From CATOSP01 sp965237775 (GTDB lineage Bacteria > Chloroflexota > Dehalococcoidia > Lucifugimonadales > UBA3495): a stretch of 64,000 nt of DNA. The DNA lies in NCBI GenBank assembly GCA_965237775.1, contig OZ250155.1:1860001-1924000 (forward strand), given 5' to 3'. Both the position numbers and the translations under genes were made by a program. The first letter of the stretch is position 1; each line of letters opens with the position of its first letter. The notes beneath the pieces are model-generated. The model was not told the origin of the DNA. It ran no database searches and saw only the letters and a list, made by a program, of their open reading frames with translations. Below are positions 17,821 to 26,188 of this stretch, in pieces.

Positions 17821-18356
17821 ACGGGGAAGTCATTTCGGTCAACTGTAGTTCGACGCACAGCCTAATCAAGCCCAACCAGGAAAGTGTCCGGCTTCTGGAG
17901 GGACTTGGCGTGGAGGGTGATGCCCATTTGGGTAAGACGGTCAAACACCGGTCCCGTGTCGCCCGGGACCCGAACCAACCCAACCTGCGGCAGGTACACT
18001 TGATCCACTCTGAGCTTTATGACGAATTGAAGGGTGCAGGCTTCGACGTGTCTCACGGTCAGATGGGTGAGAACATCACCACCAAGGGCGTGGACCTGCT
18101 CGGTCTACCTACCGGCGCACTTCTCCATCTGCGGGATGCCGTGGTAGAGGTGACCGGCCTGCGGAACCCGTGCGCCCAACTGGAAAAAATTCAGACGGGC
18201 CTGCTGGAATCGGTCTTGGACAAGGATGAGCAAGGAAACCTGATTCGGAAGGCCGGTATCATGGGCATAGTCGTTACCGGAGGCGAAGTCGCCCCCGGTG
18301 ACGAAATCCGCGTGGAGTTGCCTTCGGGACCACATCGGCCGTTACAGCCGGTTTAG
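17817..18356 (+). CDS. MOSC-domain protein
   Basis: 179-residue stand-alone MOSC domain, a beta-barrel related to the Moco sulfurase C-terminus, usually involved in molybdenum-cofactor or sulfur transfer chemistry. GLGVEGDAHLGK, GQMGENITTKG and the conserved Cys in TGLRNPCAQL are seen. It overlaps the S9 peptidase stop by 4 nt (ATGA), so the two are translationally coupled although no functional link is obvious. A molybdenum hydroxylase lies 6 kb away. Confidence 0.92.
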   Translation: MNGEVISVNCSSTHSLIKPNQESVRLLEGLGVEGDAHLGKTVKHRSRVARDPNQPNLRQVHLIHSELYDELKGAGFDVSHGQMGENITTKGVDLLGLPTGALLHLRDAVVEVTGLRNPCAQLEKIQTGLLESVLDKDEQGNLIRKAGIMGIVVTGGEVAPGDEIRVELPSGPHRPLQPV

Positions 18357-18370
18357 CCTCCCTACTTTCC

Positions 18371-19663
18371 CTAAAGCAGGTTCCACCTGGGGTTGGCTTC
18401 GACCTCGGTCTGGAGGCGCTCAACGATCCAGTCCCGGACCGAGCCGTCCAGGTAAAAGGTAGGCTTGATAAGGTCGCTTTCGCCGGTGATCAGACCTTCC
18501 GCCAGGGCGGCTTGGGCCGCCGGAGTTCCGGGCCTGACCCGGACTCCGACCCGCAGGTTGGCCAGGGCGGGCCGGATTCCCTTCAGGAACTCCAACTTGG
18601 TCTCGACCGTCTCAGCGGTCTCTCCGGGCTCGCCGAAGTTCTGGGATATGACGTAGTTCAACCCCGTGGCGTCGCAGCGTTGGCATATCTCGTTCAAGGG
18701 TTCAAGCCGCATGTCCAAGGGTCCGTCGTCCAGACTCTCACCGGCGATGCCCTTCATGATTACCAAACCGGAGCCCGCCTGTTTCATCAAACTCAGGACT
18801 TCTTCGTCGCAGGCTTCGGGCACGGGAGCCAGGTAGCTGTTCCAGCGGACCTTCAGGTCTTCCTCGATCAGCGTGCGGCACAGCGCCTTAGCGTGGGGCA
18901 TGGGAACGTTGAACCCGGAGTCGATGAAGAATACCTTGCGAACACCGAACCGGTCTTTCATCTCCTGGACTTCGCTAATCACGTCCTCAATGGGCTTCAG
19001 GATCCGCCATGTCGTGGGGTCGTTTCCGGCCTGAATGGAGTGGGAAAAGCTGTCATCCAACTTGGTAACAATCCCGATGCCGAACCCGGCTTGTTCGTAA
19101 CGGGTCATGTCCAGCTCATCCAAGCGCGGCGGCTTGGAGAAGTTGGAGTATGCCAAGCCCCGGTATACCACCTGGCCGCCGTCGTCCTTGTAGACCAGGC
19201 CCGGAAGATTGTGGAAATTCTCCCCGCTTTCCAGTGACGCGGCAACCTGGGCAAAGGTCTCTCCGCCGTCCCCCGCCACACCCAAATCCGGCTCCAGGTA
19301 GCTGAAGCACTCTCTTGGCAATAGACTGAATCCCGGTCCGCCGCAAACGATGGTTGCCTTGGAGACCGACCTGACGCGCTGGATGACTTCTTTGGTGGAG
19401 GGCAGCGCCCATTGGGGGTCCATGTAGCTGGCGTTGTCCAGGTTGCGGAGGGAAATCCCAACCATGTCCGGCTCAAATTCTTTGACCGTCCGCTCAGTGT
19501 CTCCAAGGTAGTCCTCGGAGAACATCAGGTCCAACACCTTCAACTCGTGCTGCTCCGGGTCCAGGTGCGCCGCAATATAAGCCAACCCAATCGGAACAGG
19601 CCGGGCATTCATGCGGCTCATGAGGCGCTGGTGACGGTTGGTGGCAATGAGGAGGATACGCAT
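18371..19663 (-). CDS. B12-binding/radical-SAM-like protein lacking the CxxxCxxC motif
   Basis: 430 residues with the layout of B12-dependent radical SAM proteins: an N-terminal Rossmann-like cobalamin-type domain (MRILLIATNRHQ, PIGLAYIAAHL, CGGPGFSLLP, GDGGETF), then a TIM-barrel-like region (PIEDVISEVQEM, KVFFIDSGFNVP). Where relatives have GCPFxCSYC, this protein reads KLDDSFSHSIQ and contains no CxxxCxxC anywhere, so a 4Fe-4S cluster of the usual kind cannot form. The N-terminus also lacks the DxHxxG ligand. The gene is otherwise full length and open, which suggests a retained non-catalytic or repurposed role. Alternatively it may bind a cofactor differently. Confidence 0.8.
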   Translation of the reverse strand: MRILLIATNRHQRLMSRMNARPVPIGLAYIAAHLDPEQHELKVLDLMFSEDYLGDTERTVKEFEPDMVGISLRNLDNASYMDPQWALPSTKEVIQRVRSVSKATIVCGGPGFSLLPRECFSYLEPDLGVAGDGGETFAQVAASLESGENFHNLPGLVYKDDGGQVVYRGLAYSNFSKPPRLDELDMTRYEQAGFGIGIVTKLDDSFSHSIQAGNDPTTWRILKPIEDVISEVQEMKDRFGVRKVFFIDSGFNVPMPHAKALCRTLIEEDLKVRWNSYLAPVPEACDEEVLSLMKQAGSGLVIMKGIAGESLDDGPLDMRLEPLNEICQRCDATGLNYVISQNFGEPGETAETVETKLEFLKGIRPALANLRVGVRVRPGTPAAQAALAEGLITGESDLIKPTFYLDGSVRDWIVERLQTEVEANPRWNLL

Positions 19664-19787
19664 TACTGACTCCTACATGGAAAAGGGTCCCTGTTACCCG
19701 ATTCCGCGTTCGGTGATCGATGATTATCAAAGTGTAGATTGCGCCCCGGAGTGCGTCAAGGTGGGCACTCGGTGGGCGCCGCGAAGG

Positions 19788-20129
19788 CTATACCAGCAGC
19801 GTCTGGACCTTTCTCAGGACTTCGTTGATCAATTGTGGCGGCAGGCGGGAATCGAACCGCGCCTCTCTTGCCCGCCAATCCACGCTCCGAATCTGGTCTG
19901 CGAGCACCACACCGGACACCGACCCTCCCGGGGGCAAGCCCACTTCAAATGGATACCCTTTGACCTGGTATGTGATGGGGCAAATTAACGCCAACCCAAC
20001 CCTTCCGTTGTAGGAGCGGGGGCTCATGGTGAGAGCGGGACGCCACCCCCCTTGCTCATGGCCAGATTGGGGCGTGAAGTTTACCCACAAGACGTCTCCT
20101 CGGCCAGGTACATAGTCCCCCTTTACCAA
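19788..20129 (-). CDS. MazF/PemK-type toxin
   Basis: 113-residue type II toxin of the MazF endoribonuclease fold. RGDVLWVNF, GWRPALTMSP and VSGVVLADQIRSVDW match the conserved strands. TTG start at 20129 overlaps the stop of the antitoxin gene by 7 nt. In this family the toxin cleaves mRNA and is held by the antitoxin. Antitoxin precedes toxin, the usual order. Confidence 0.9.
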   Translation of the reverse strand: MVKGDYVPGRGDVLWVNFTPQSGHEQGGWRPALTMSPRSYNGRVGLALICPITYQVKGYPFEVGLPPGGSVSGVVLADQIRSVDWRAREARFDSRLPPQLINEVLRKVQTLLV

Positions 20130-20362
20130 ACCTCTTTCCCCTGCGGAGGTCCAAAATCTTGCTCGACGTGCAAGTTTTCTTCAGTAACCTGGGCGAGCAT
20201 TTCGGACAGATCGTAGGATTTCTTCCTGAGTATGACCTCATCCCCGTCGGCGACGATCTCGATGGCAGACCCTTCCTGTACGCCCCATTGGTTGGCGATA
20301 ATCCTCGGAATGCGGATGGCCAGACTTGACCCCCATTTGGATACATATGACGTTGGACCCAT
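20123..20362 (-). CDS. MazE/AbrB-type antitoxin
   Basis: 79 residues with an N-terminal AbrB/SpoVT swapped-hairpin DNA-binding domain (VSKWGSSLAIRIPRIIA, EGSAIEIVADGDEVIL) and an acidic C-terminal tail for toxin binding. ATG at 20362 lies 7 nt after AGGAGG (20370-20375). It probably autorepresses from the AT-rich divergent region that it shares with the AhpD-like gene. Confidence 0.9.
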   Translation of the reverse strand: MGPTSYVSKWGSSLAIRIPRIIANQWGVQEGSAIEIVADGDEVILRKKSYDLSEMLAQVTEENLHVEQDFGPPQGKEVW

Positions 20363-20477
20363 CAGTCTACCTCCTAAAGTATCTATAATATATATCCAGA
20401 TGGGCCCGCAGTCCACGTGGCGCTGTGCCTTCGCGTACAATCCGAGTGTCGCGACACATCAACAGGAGGCAATAGAA
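20363..20477. promoter_or_regulatory. Divergent promoter region, mazE and AhpD-like gene
   Basis: An AT-rich patch (20378-20398) contains TATAAT at 20384-20389 on the plus strand and TATTAT on the minus strand. The -35 boxes are poor on either side, so only the -10 elements are offered. MazE binding here would be expected. Confidence 0.35.
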
Positions 20478-20855
20478 ATGGCAAGAATCGGCCTGGTTCG
20501 GGAGTCTGACGCTACCGGACGGGTGAAGGAAATCTACGAAGAGATCAAGCAGACCATGGAGTGGGGATTTGTCCCTGAGACCTTCCAGGTCATGGGGCAT
20601 AACCCCGGCCACCTGGAGGCCTACTGGGCCCACTACAAGCAGTCGATGGGGCCTGGCCTGGTTGACATAACGACCAAGAAACTGGTCGCGTTCGTAGTGT
20701 CGGCCATGAACAACTGCGGGGTTTGAGTCAGCTTCCATCTTGATGCCGTGAAGCATCTTGGAATCGACGATGTCTACCTTGCCGAAGTTATAGAAGTTAT
20801 GACCGAAGTGGCCAAGGGCAATCTGATCATGCATTCTCTGGGAGGAAGGCATTAG
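20478..20855 (+). CDS. AhpD-like carboxymuconolactone decarboxylase-family protein, probable selenoprotein
   Basis: 125-residue AhpD-like protein, in this family a small alpha-helical disulfide reductase. KLVAFVVSAMNNCGV leads into the active site, and the next codon is TGA (20724-20726, residue 83), followed in frame by VSFHLDAVKHLGI and about 40 more residues to a TAG. Relatives have CxxCxxxH here, so the reading is CGVUVSFH, with selenocysteine replacing the second Cys and the His in place. ATG at 20478 has AGGAGG 8 nt before it. Translation ending at TGA would lose half of the CxxC motif and the His. A sequencing error or pseudogene is possible, but the frame continues with family sequence and a SECIS-like hairpin follows. 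Confidence 0.85.
20727..20760 (+). promoter_or_regulatory. Candidate bacterial SECIS hairpin of the AhpD-like gene
   Basis: GATGC (20742-20746) and GCATC (20753-20757) form a 5-bp apical stem with the 6-nt loop CGTGAA. Two U-U mismatches and a C-G pair lie below. The loop begins 21 nt after the TGA and has G as its second base, both within published bacterial SECIS limits. A competing stem GCTTC/GAAGC (20731-20735 with 20750-20754) is possible. Confidence 0.6.
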
Positions 20856-20929
20856 CGGCGTCTTATGTCTCGGTAGCCGCTTGACCACCGCCATTGGCGG
20901 TCAATAGAATCCACGCAAAAGGAGGAGTT

Positions 20930-22477
20930 ATGAAATACGATTACATTATTGTGGGAGCCGGGTCGGCCGGCAGCACCATTGCCAGCAGGTTGTCCGAGGA
21001 CTCCAGCAAGTCGGTGCTCCTTCTGGAGGCCGGTCCGGATTTCCCCAACTTCGAACACCTGCCCGAAGACCTGAAGATGGGGAACAACGTCTGGCTTTCA
21101 GCCTATGGCCCCCATACCTGGGGCTACGAGGCCCAGGTCACACCCCAACAACAACACCTCGTGATCCCTCGCGGCAAGGCCACCGGCGGCTCCAGCGCGG
21201 TCAACGGCCAGGTACTCTACCGGGGGATTCCGGAAGACTACGACCGCTGGGCCGAGTGGGGCAACGATGAGTGGGGTTACACCCGGGTTTTGCCCTACTT
21301 CCGCAAGATGGAGACCGACCTGGACTACCCCGGCGGCGACTTCCACGGCGATGACGGTCCCATCCCGGTGCGCCGATACCCTAGGGATGAGTGGCTTCCC
21401 CACGCCAGTGCTTTCCAGGAAGCTTGTTTCGCCGAGGGATTCCCGGACGACCCCGACCAGAATCACCCCGAGTCCACGGGGGTCTCTCCCCGAGCCCGCA
21501 ACACCCTTGAGGGAGTCAGAATCAGCACCGCCATAGCCTACCTGGACCCGGCGCGCCACCGGCTGAACCTGACTATCAAGGCCGACGTCCATGCCAGGCG
21601 CGTACTCCTCGAGGACAACCGCGCTGTCGGGGTCGAAGCCGAGAGCGGCGGAGATGTCTTCACGGTCGAAGGCGAACAGGTAATTCTAAGCAGCGGCGCC
21701 ATCGGTTCGCCGCACCTGCTTTTGCTGTCCGGCGTCGGACCTTCCGAGCACCTAAGGAGCGTTGGGGTCCCTGTCGTGCATGAGCTTCCTGGTGTGGGCC
21801 AGAACCTCCGGGACCACCCATCGGCGACGGTCCTATTCCGGGCCAGGGGAGATAAACCCGACGTGCAGGCCCCGGTCATTCAGGTGGGACTACGCTACAC
21901 CGTGGAGGGTTCCTACCTGCGAAACGACATGCAGGTAAGCCCCACCATGTTGACCAGCGAACACCGCCCGGTGCAAGTGGAAATCAACGACGATGGCAAC
22001 TACCTGGGCGTGAGTTGCAGCCTGCAATTGGCCTTGGGATCGGGCGAGTTGCGGCTTCAATCGACCGACCCGAGCGTGCAACCCTTCCTGAACTACAACT
22101 ATCTCACCGACCCCTTCGACCGGGAGAGGATGCGCAAGGCCGTCCGGTTGGCCATCAGGTTGGCGGACCACCCGGCCTTCAGTGATTTGATCGTCGAAAG
22201 AGTCTCGCCCACCGACGAGGAGATCGCCTCGGACGATGCCCTGGACGACTGGCTCATGAACTATACGGGTACGTCGCATCACGTGTCGGCCACATGCAAG
22301 ATGGGTCCATCATCCGACGGTATGGCTGTCGTCGACCAGTATGGGAAGGTCCACGGCCTCGAGGGTCTGAGGGTCGCGGACGCATCCATCATGCCGGACT
22401 GCATCCGCGCGAACACCAACGCCACCACCATCATGATCGCCGAAAGAGTGGCGGACTTTATCAAAGAGGGAAAGTAG
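20930..22477 (+). CDS. GMC oxidoreductase (paralogue 1)
   Basis: FAD-dependent glucose-methanol-choline family oxidoreductase, 515 residues. The N-terminal FAD loop is VGAGSAGSTIASRL with LLLEAGPD after it, then GKATGGSSAVNGQVLYRG (PROSITE signature 1 region), and the C-terminal catalytic HHVSATCKMG. ATG at 20930 follows GGAGGAG closely. Oxidises an alcohol or similar group; the substrate is not predictable. It is clearly paralogous to the genes at 36553 and 45003. Follows the AhpD-like selenoprotein on the same strand. Confidence 0.94.
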   Translation: MKYDYIIVGAGSAGSTIASRLSEDSSKSVLLLEAGPDFPNFEHLPEDLKMGNNVWLSAYGPHTWGYEAQVTPQQQHLVIPRGKATGGSSAVNGQVLYRGIPEDYDRWAEWGNDEWGYTRVLPYFRKMETDLDYPGGDFHGDDGPIPVRRYPRDEWLPHASAFQEACFAEGFPDDPDQNHPESTGVSPRARNTLEGVRISTAIAYLDPARHRLNLTIKADVHARRVLLEDNRAVGVEAESGGDVFTVEGEQVILSSGAIGSPHLLLLSGVGPSEHLRSVGVPVVHELPGVGQNLRDHPSATVLFRARGDKPDVQAPVIQVGLRYTVEGSYLRNDMQVSPTMLTSEHRPVQVEINDDGNYLGVSCSLQLALGSGELRLQSTDPSVQPFLNYNYLTDPFDRERMRKAVRLAIRLADHPAFSDLIVERVSPTDEEIASDDALDDWLMNYTGTSHHVSATCKMGPSSDGMAVVDQYGKVHGLEGLRVADASIMPDCIRANTNATTIMIAERVADFIKEGK

Positions 22478-22487
22478 CACCAGAGCG

Positions 22488-22883
22488 CTAGTCCCGGCGC
22501 TGGACCAACTCGATGAGCACGTCGTCGGGACCCTCGATGTAAGAGAGGCGGCCGCCTCCGGGAACCTCCGTAATTGGGAGGACCACCCGGATGCCGGCCG
22601 CCGCCAGGCGGTCCATATCCGAGTCGATGTCATCCACCACGAAGCCGAAGTGCTCCAGACCCAGCCTGTTCAACTCCGCGGCGGACCGGTCCTGGGGTGA
22701 ACCCTCTTTTTGCGAAGAGATATTGAGGCGTACCGGACCGTCGACTTCCATGCTGACCGTGATCGTTCCCGGCATCACTTCCCGCGCGCCCAGAATCTTG
22801 GCCCCGAAGTGGGTCTCGTACCACGTGGCTGAGGCGTGAGGATCGGAAGCCCGGATATGTACGTGGTTGATTGCGTATCCCAT
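22488..22883 (-). CDS. VOC-superfamily (glyoxalase-like) protein
   Basis: 131 residues with the paired beta-alpha-beta-beta-beta units of the vicinal oxygen chelate fold: INHVHIRASDPHASATWYE at the start with a conserved His, EHFGFVVDDIDSDM in the second half, and the metal Glu region YIEGPDDVLIELVQ at the end. Dioxygenase, lyase or isomerase roles are possible. AGGAGC precedes the ATG at 22883. Different subfamily from the VOC pair at 31014 and 59055. Confidence 0.87.
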   Translation of the reverse strand: MGYAINHVHIRASDPHASATWYETHFGAKILGAREVMPGTITVSMEVDGPVRLNISSQKEGSPQDRSAAELNRLGLEHFGFVVDDIDSDMDRLAAAGIRVVLPITEVPGGGRLSYIEGPDDVLIELVQRRD

Positions 22884-22950
22884 GGTGTCGCTCCTGCTCT
22901 GATTATTGGGAGAATCTATACCCTGCCTTACCCTCTGGACTATCCCCGCC

Positions 22951-23709
22951 CTAACCTCTGCCGATAAAGGGCATAGACGTTGCCATCAAAGTCATAAACT
23001 GGACGTTGGCGTCCAGGGGCAGACCGGCCATGTAGACCACCGCATTGGCGACGTTCTCCACGTCCATTGTCGGCTCCCCGACGATATCCCCGTTGGGTTG
23101 GAGGATGCCCGATTTGATGACGCCGGTCATCTCTGTTTCCGCGTTGCCGATATCGATCTGGCCGCAGGCGATGTTGTACTTGCGTCCATCCAGGGAAGCG
23201 GAGCGGGTCAGGCCGGTCATGGCGTGCTTCGTCGCGGTGTAAGGGGCCGAGTTCGGTCTTGGCACGTGGGCGGAGATCGACCCGTTGTTGATGACCCGTC
23301 CTCCCATGGGGTCCTGTGACTTCATCATTCGGAAGGCTTCCTGAGTGCACAGGAACGCTCCGGTGATGTTCACGTCAACCACTGCCTGCCACTGGTCGTA
23401 GGTCAGGTCTTCCATCGGGATGGGCGGGGCGCCGATCCCCGCGTTGTTGAATAGCAGGTCGAGCCGGCCAAAATTCTGCTGGGTCGCGGCGAAGAGGGCT
23501 TTAACCGCGTCCGGCTTGCCCACGTCGGTGGGTACAACAAGGGTCCTTGAGCCGTCAGGACCGGCCTCCGTGACCGTGTTCTCCAGAGGCTCGGCGCGCC
23601 GTCCCGCCAGGGTCACCGAGTACCCTTCTCTCAGGAGGGCGAGGGCTGCGCTCTTGCCGACCCCGGTACCTGCTCCGGTCACGATGGCGACCTTCAACTC
23701 AGAGGCCAT
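22951..23709 (-). CDS. SDR-family oxidoreductase downstream of an IS insertion
   Basis: 252-residue classical SDR. VTGAGTGVGKSAAL is the cofactor motif, NNAGIGAPP the NNAG motif, NNGSISAHVPRPNSAPYTATKHAM the Ser-Tyr-Lys site. The ribosome site TTAGGAG partly overlaps the left end of the IS630 element, which stops only 14 nt before the ATG, so the native promoter has been displaced. Transcription may now depend on read-through or on a promoter within the IS. Confidence 0.92.
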   Translation of the reverse strand: MASELKVAIVTGAGTGVGKSAALALLREGYSVTLAGRRAEPLENTVTEAGPDGSRTLVVPTDVGKPDAVKALFAATQQNFGRLDLLFNNAGIGAPPIPMEDLTYDQWQAVVDVNITGAFLCTQEAFRMMKSQDPMGGRVINNGSISAHVPRPNSAPYTATKHAMTGLTRSASLDGRKYNIACGQIDIGNAETEMTGVIKSGILQPNGDIVGEPTMDVENVANAVVYMAGLPLDANVQFMTLMATSMPFIGRG

Positions 23710-23721
23710 TGTTCGTGTCTC

Positions 23722-24875
23722 CTAAACTAAAGCCAAGGTGGGATGTGCAATTAGGGTGAGCCCGGAATCGGGCTGCGAGTGTCGCGGGAGACTTTCGGCC
23801 CATGATTGCAGGACGGTGCGGCAGCGCCGCTTCACCTCATCCTTCCGCTTGGCTAGCCCATCGAGGAAGTGATCGACCCTCTCCTGCACCTTGACCTTGC
23901 TGCCCAAGCACAGGTTTCCCGTCGCCTCCTCTCTGGCCCAGCCCCAGATGGCCTCATCGGCGTTGAAGTCCGGACTGTAGCCCGGCAGATTCACCAGCCT
24001 CAACGCCAGCCCCGGCGTCCGCAGATACTCCCTCACCGCCTCGCCACGGTGTGCCGGCGCGTTGTCCCAGATCACGCCTAGCGGCCCAGAGTGCCTCTCC
24101 CTCAGTTGTGCCAGGAAGACGGCTGAGGTTCCGGAGTTGCTGTTCCCCTCCAGTTCCATCCATTCCACCTCGCCGGTCTCCAGGCAAACCGCCGAGTAGT
24201 AGCTGGCCTTCTCCCCATAGCGTGGGCTGCTGGAGTCCACCAAGGCCGACTCTCCCCTGAGCACCCATTTGCCCCGCAGTTCGGCGTCCGCCCGGAAGTG
24301 GGCCTCGTCGGCGAAGAATATCTTGGCCCCGGACCGTATGGCCTCCTCCGACAGGGCGGCGTACTGCGCTACGAAAGCCTCCCGCTTGGCCTCATCCGCC
24401 TTGAGCAGATGCTTCTTGGGGCGCTTGAAGGCAAATCCCAAGCGGTGCAGATAGTTCAGGCAACTGCTGCGGCTCAAACTGACGTCAAACCGCTCCGAAA
24501 CGAACTGCCGCACCACCTTCCAATACCAGTTGGACAGTTCGATGCCCGCCTGCTCCGGTAACTCCTCCACCGCTGCCTTCAACTCCGCCTGTTGCGTCTC
24601 ACCAAGGGCGGGGGGGAACCACCGGTCTGCTCGAATATCAAGGCTGCAGGCCCTCCCTCGCCGAAGGCGGCGGCCCACCGTCCTATGGTGTGTGGGTCCC
24701 GTTCCAGCGCCTCCGCCGTCCCTGATGCTGTCCAGCCCTGTGCCAGCAGCAAGATGGCGTACCACCGCTCCCGTTCCCTGGGCGTTGGCGCCAGAATCAT
24801 CCGGCGGCGCAAGCCCTTGGCATCCATCTGCCATTGTTCCAGAAACCGCTCCATCTCCCTCACGCCCATCACCAA
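23722..24875 (-). CDS. IS630 transposase, two frames joined at a C7 slip site
   Basis: The first frame (24875 to about 24600) holds the N-terminal helix-turn-helix region (GWTASGTAEALERDPHTIGRW), and the second (about 24605 to 23722) holds the DDE catalytic part: Asp in IFFADEAHF, Asp in GVIWDNAPAH, Glu in SPDFNADEAIWGW. At the junction the coding strand reads TTCCCCCCCGCC; a -1 shift on the seven C's joins FEQTGG to ALGETQQAEL without loss. IS630 elements commonly use such programmed shifts, so this may be functional rather than broken. The start is uncertain; ATG/GTG/TTG candidates lie close together. Confidence 0.85.
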
Positions 24876-24962
24876 CCCCTCGCATCTTCAAAGACCAGTT
24901 AACTCGGTTCTCCCCACAAATTTACCCCATGACTCTGCGCATTTCACCTTAGCTTTGGTTTA
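23723..24962 (-). mobile_element. IS630-family insertion sequence
   Basis: About 1.24 kb with terminal inverted repeats of roughly 25 bp: left AACTAAAGCCAAGGTGGGAT and, on the opposite strand, right AACCAAAGCTAAGGTGAAAT, with a few mismatches. Both ends are bounded by TA, the target dinucleotide that this family duplicates. It encodes one transposase spread over two frames. It separates an SDR (22951) from an amidohydrolase (25006) on the same strand. Confidence 0.88.
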
Positions 24963-25005
24963 GTAACGCTTTCTGTCGGTTTGGTCAGCCCCGAGAGGGA
25001 TCGGG

Positions 25006-26022
25006 CTAAACATCTATGCTGTAGACCCGGGCTGCGTTGTCGTGGAACATTGCCGCCCGTTCGGAGGGCGAATACCCATTGGTCATCCGTTTGAAGGCGT
25101 TGTACATGACATTGTAGGAATAGGACACCTTGTCCGGCGGGAAGTTGCTCTCAAACATGGCCCGGTCCGGCCCGAACTGGTCTATGCAGTAGGTCATAAG
25201 CGGGGCCAGCGACTCCGCTAACTCTTCAGACCCGATGGGAGTCTCGCGCGTATGCCAGTCGAAACCGTACCGGGGTTGTCCCACGCCGCCTAGTTTGACT
25301 ACCACGTTGGGACACTGGGCAAGGGTGGCTACTCCTTCCCGCCAGGCGGGTATCACTTCATCGTCCCGGTTGCCGTAGGGACCTGTGCGCATCAGCCCGC
25401 AGATGTGGTTGGAGACGATGGTCAGGTCGGGAACGGCGTTTGCGAAATCCGCCAGTTCGGAAAGCTGGGGAAAGAATGCCGTGTTTTCATACACGAGCCC
25501 CTTGCGGGCCAGCACCCTCGCGCCAGCCATGAATTGCTCGTCCGCAAGCTGGTGCTGGCTTCCGCGGTTTTCGATCTCCGGATGTGGGTCCCAGCCGACG
25601 GAGTGGCGGATGCCGCGAAACCGGTTGGGGCTGGCCTTCTGGAGGGCGTCCAGCACCCTTTCCACGTCGTTACCGAGGGTGAGGTTGGCATGGCCGATGA
25701 TGGCCGCGGCAGCTCGTGCCGGACCGTAGATTCCGCTGGCGCTGGCCGCCGCGAGTCCCTGGACGAATTCCACCTCGCCCACAGGCCGCAGCTCTTCCGG
25801 ACCTCCGGGCCGGTACATGGCCCTCGCCTCGATGAACACCGTGGAGCGGACGTTGTGGCCGCTATTCACATCGGCCATCAACTCTTGCAGCAAGTATCGT
25901 TGGTAGGGCACCCGTTCCCGGCGAAAGTCCCAGAAGTGGTGGTGGGCGTCGCAGATGGGCATCTCAGGTTCCAGGGTTGGCTCCTCGGTCAATGCCAGCC
26001 AGTCGTTGTCTCCGTATGCCAT
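25006..26022 (-). CDS. Amidohydrolase-2 family metal-dependent hydrolase
   Basis: 338-residue TIM-barrel amidohydrolase related to 2-pyrone-4,6-dicarboxylate lactonase and ACMSD-like enzymes. CDAHHHFWDF is the N-terminal HxH metal motif, RGIRHSVGWD and IVSNHICGL hold later conserved residues, and MFESNFPPDK carries the family Asn/Asp region. It likely opens a lactone or hydrolyses a carboxylated ring product. Before the IS630 insertion, it may have formed an operon with the SDR at 22951. Confidence 0.9.
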   Translation of the reverse strand: MAYGDNDWLALTEEPTLEPEMPICDAHHHFWDFRRERVPYQRYLLQELMADVNSGHNVRSTVFIEARAMYRPGGPEELRPVGEVEFVQGLAAASASGIYGPARAAAAIIGHANLTLGNDVERVLDALQKASPNRFRGIRHSVGWDPHPEIENRGSQHQLADEQFMAGARVLARKGLVYENTAFFPQLSELADFANAVPDLTIVSNHICGLMRTGPYGNRDDEVIPAWREGVATLAQCPNVVVKLGGVGQPRYGFDWHTRETPIGSEELAESLAPLMTYCIDQFGPDRAMFESNFPPDKVSYSYNVMYNAFKRMTNGYSPSERAAMFHDNAARVYSIDV

Positions 26023-26188
26023 AACTGCGCCTCCATGTCGCGGATTTGAGGGGGGATCGACGTCCTCAATCCTAACACATCCCTGAATCTACGGGACCTC
26101 CCGCAACCTCCCTGACGCCGGCCCAGTCATCATTCCGGCGGACTGGTGTATGTTAGGATAGGCTGGATTTTGGGAGAAGGGGGAAGTT

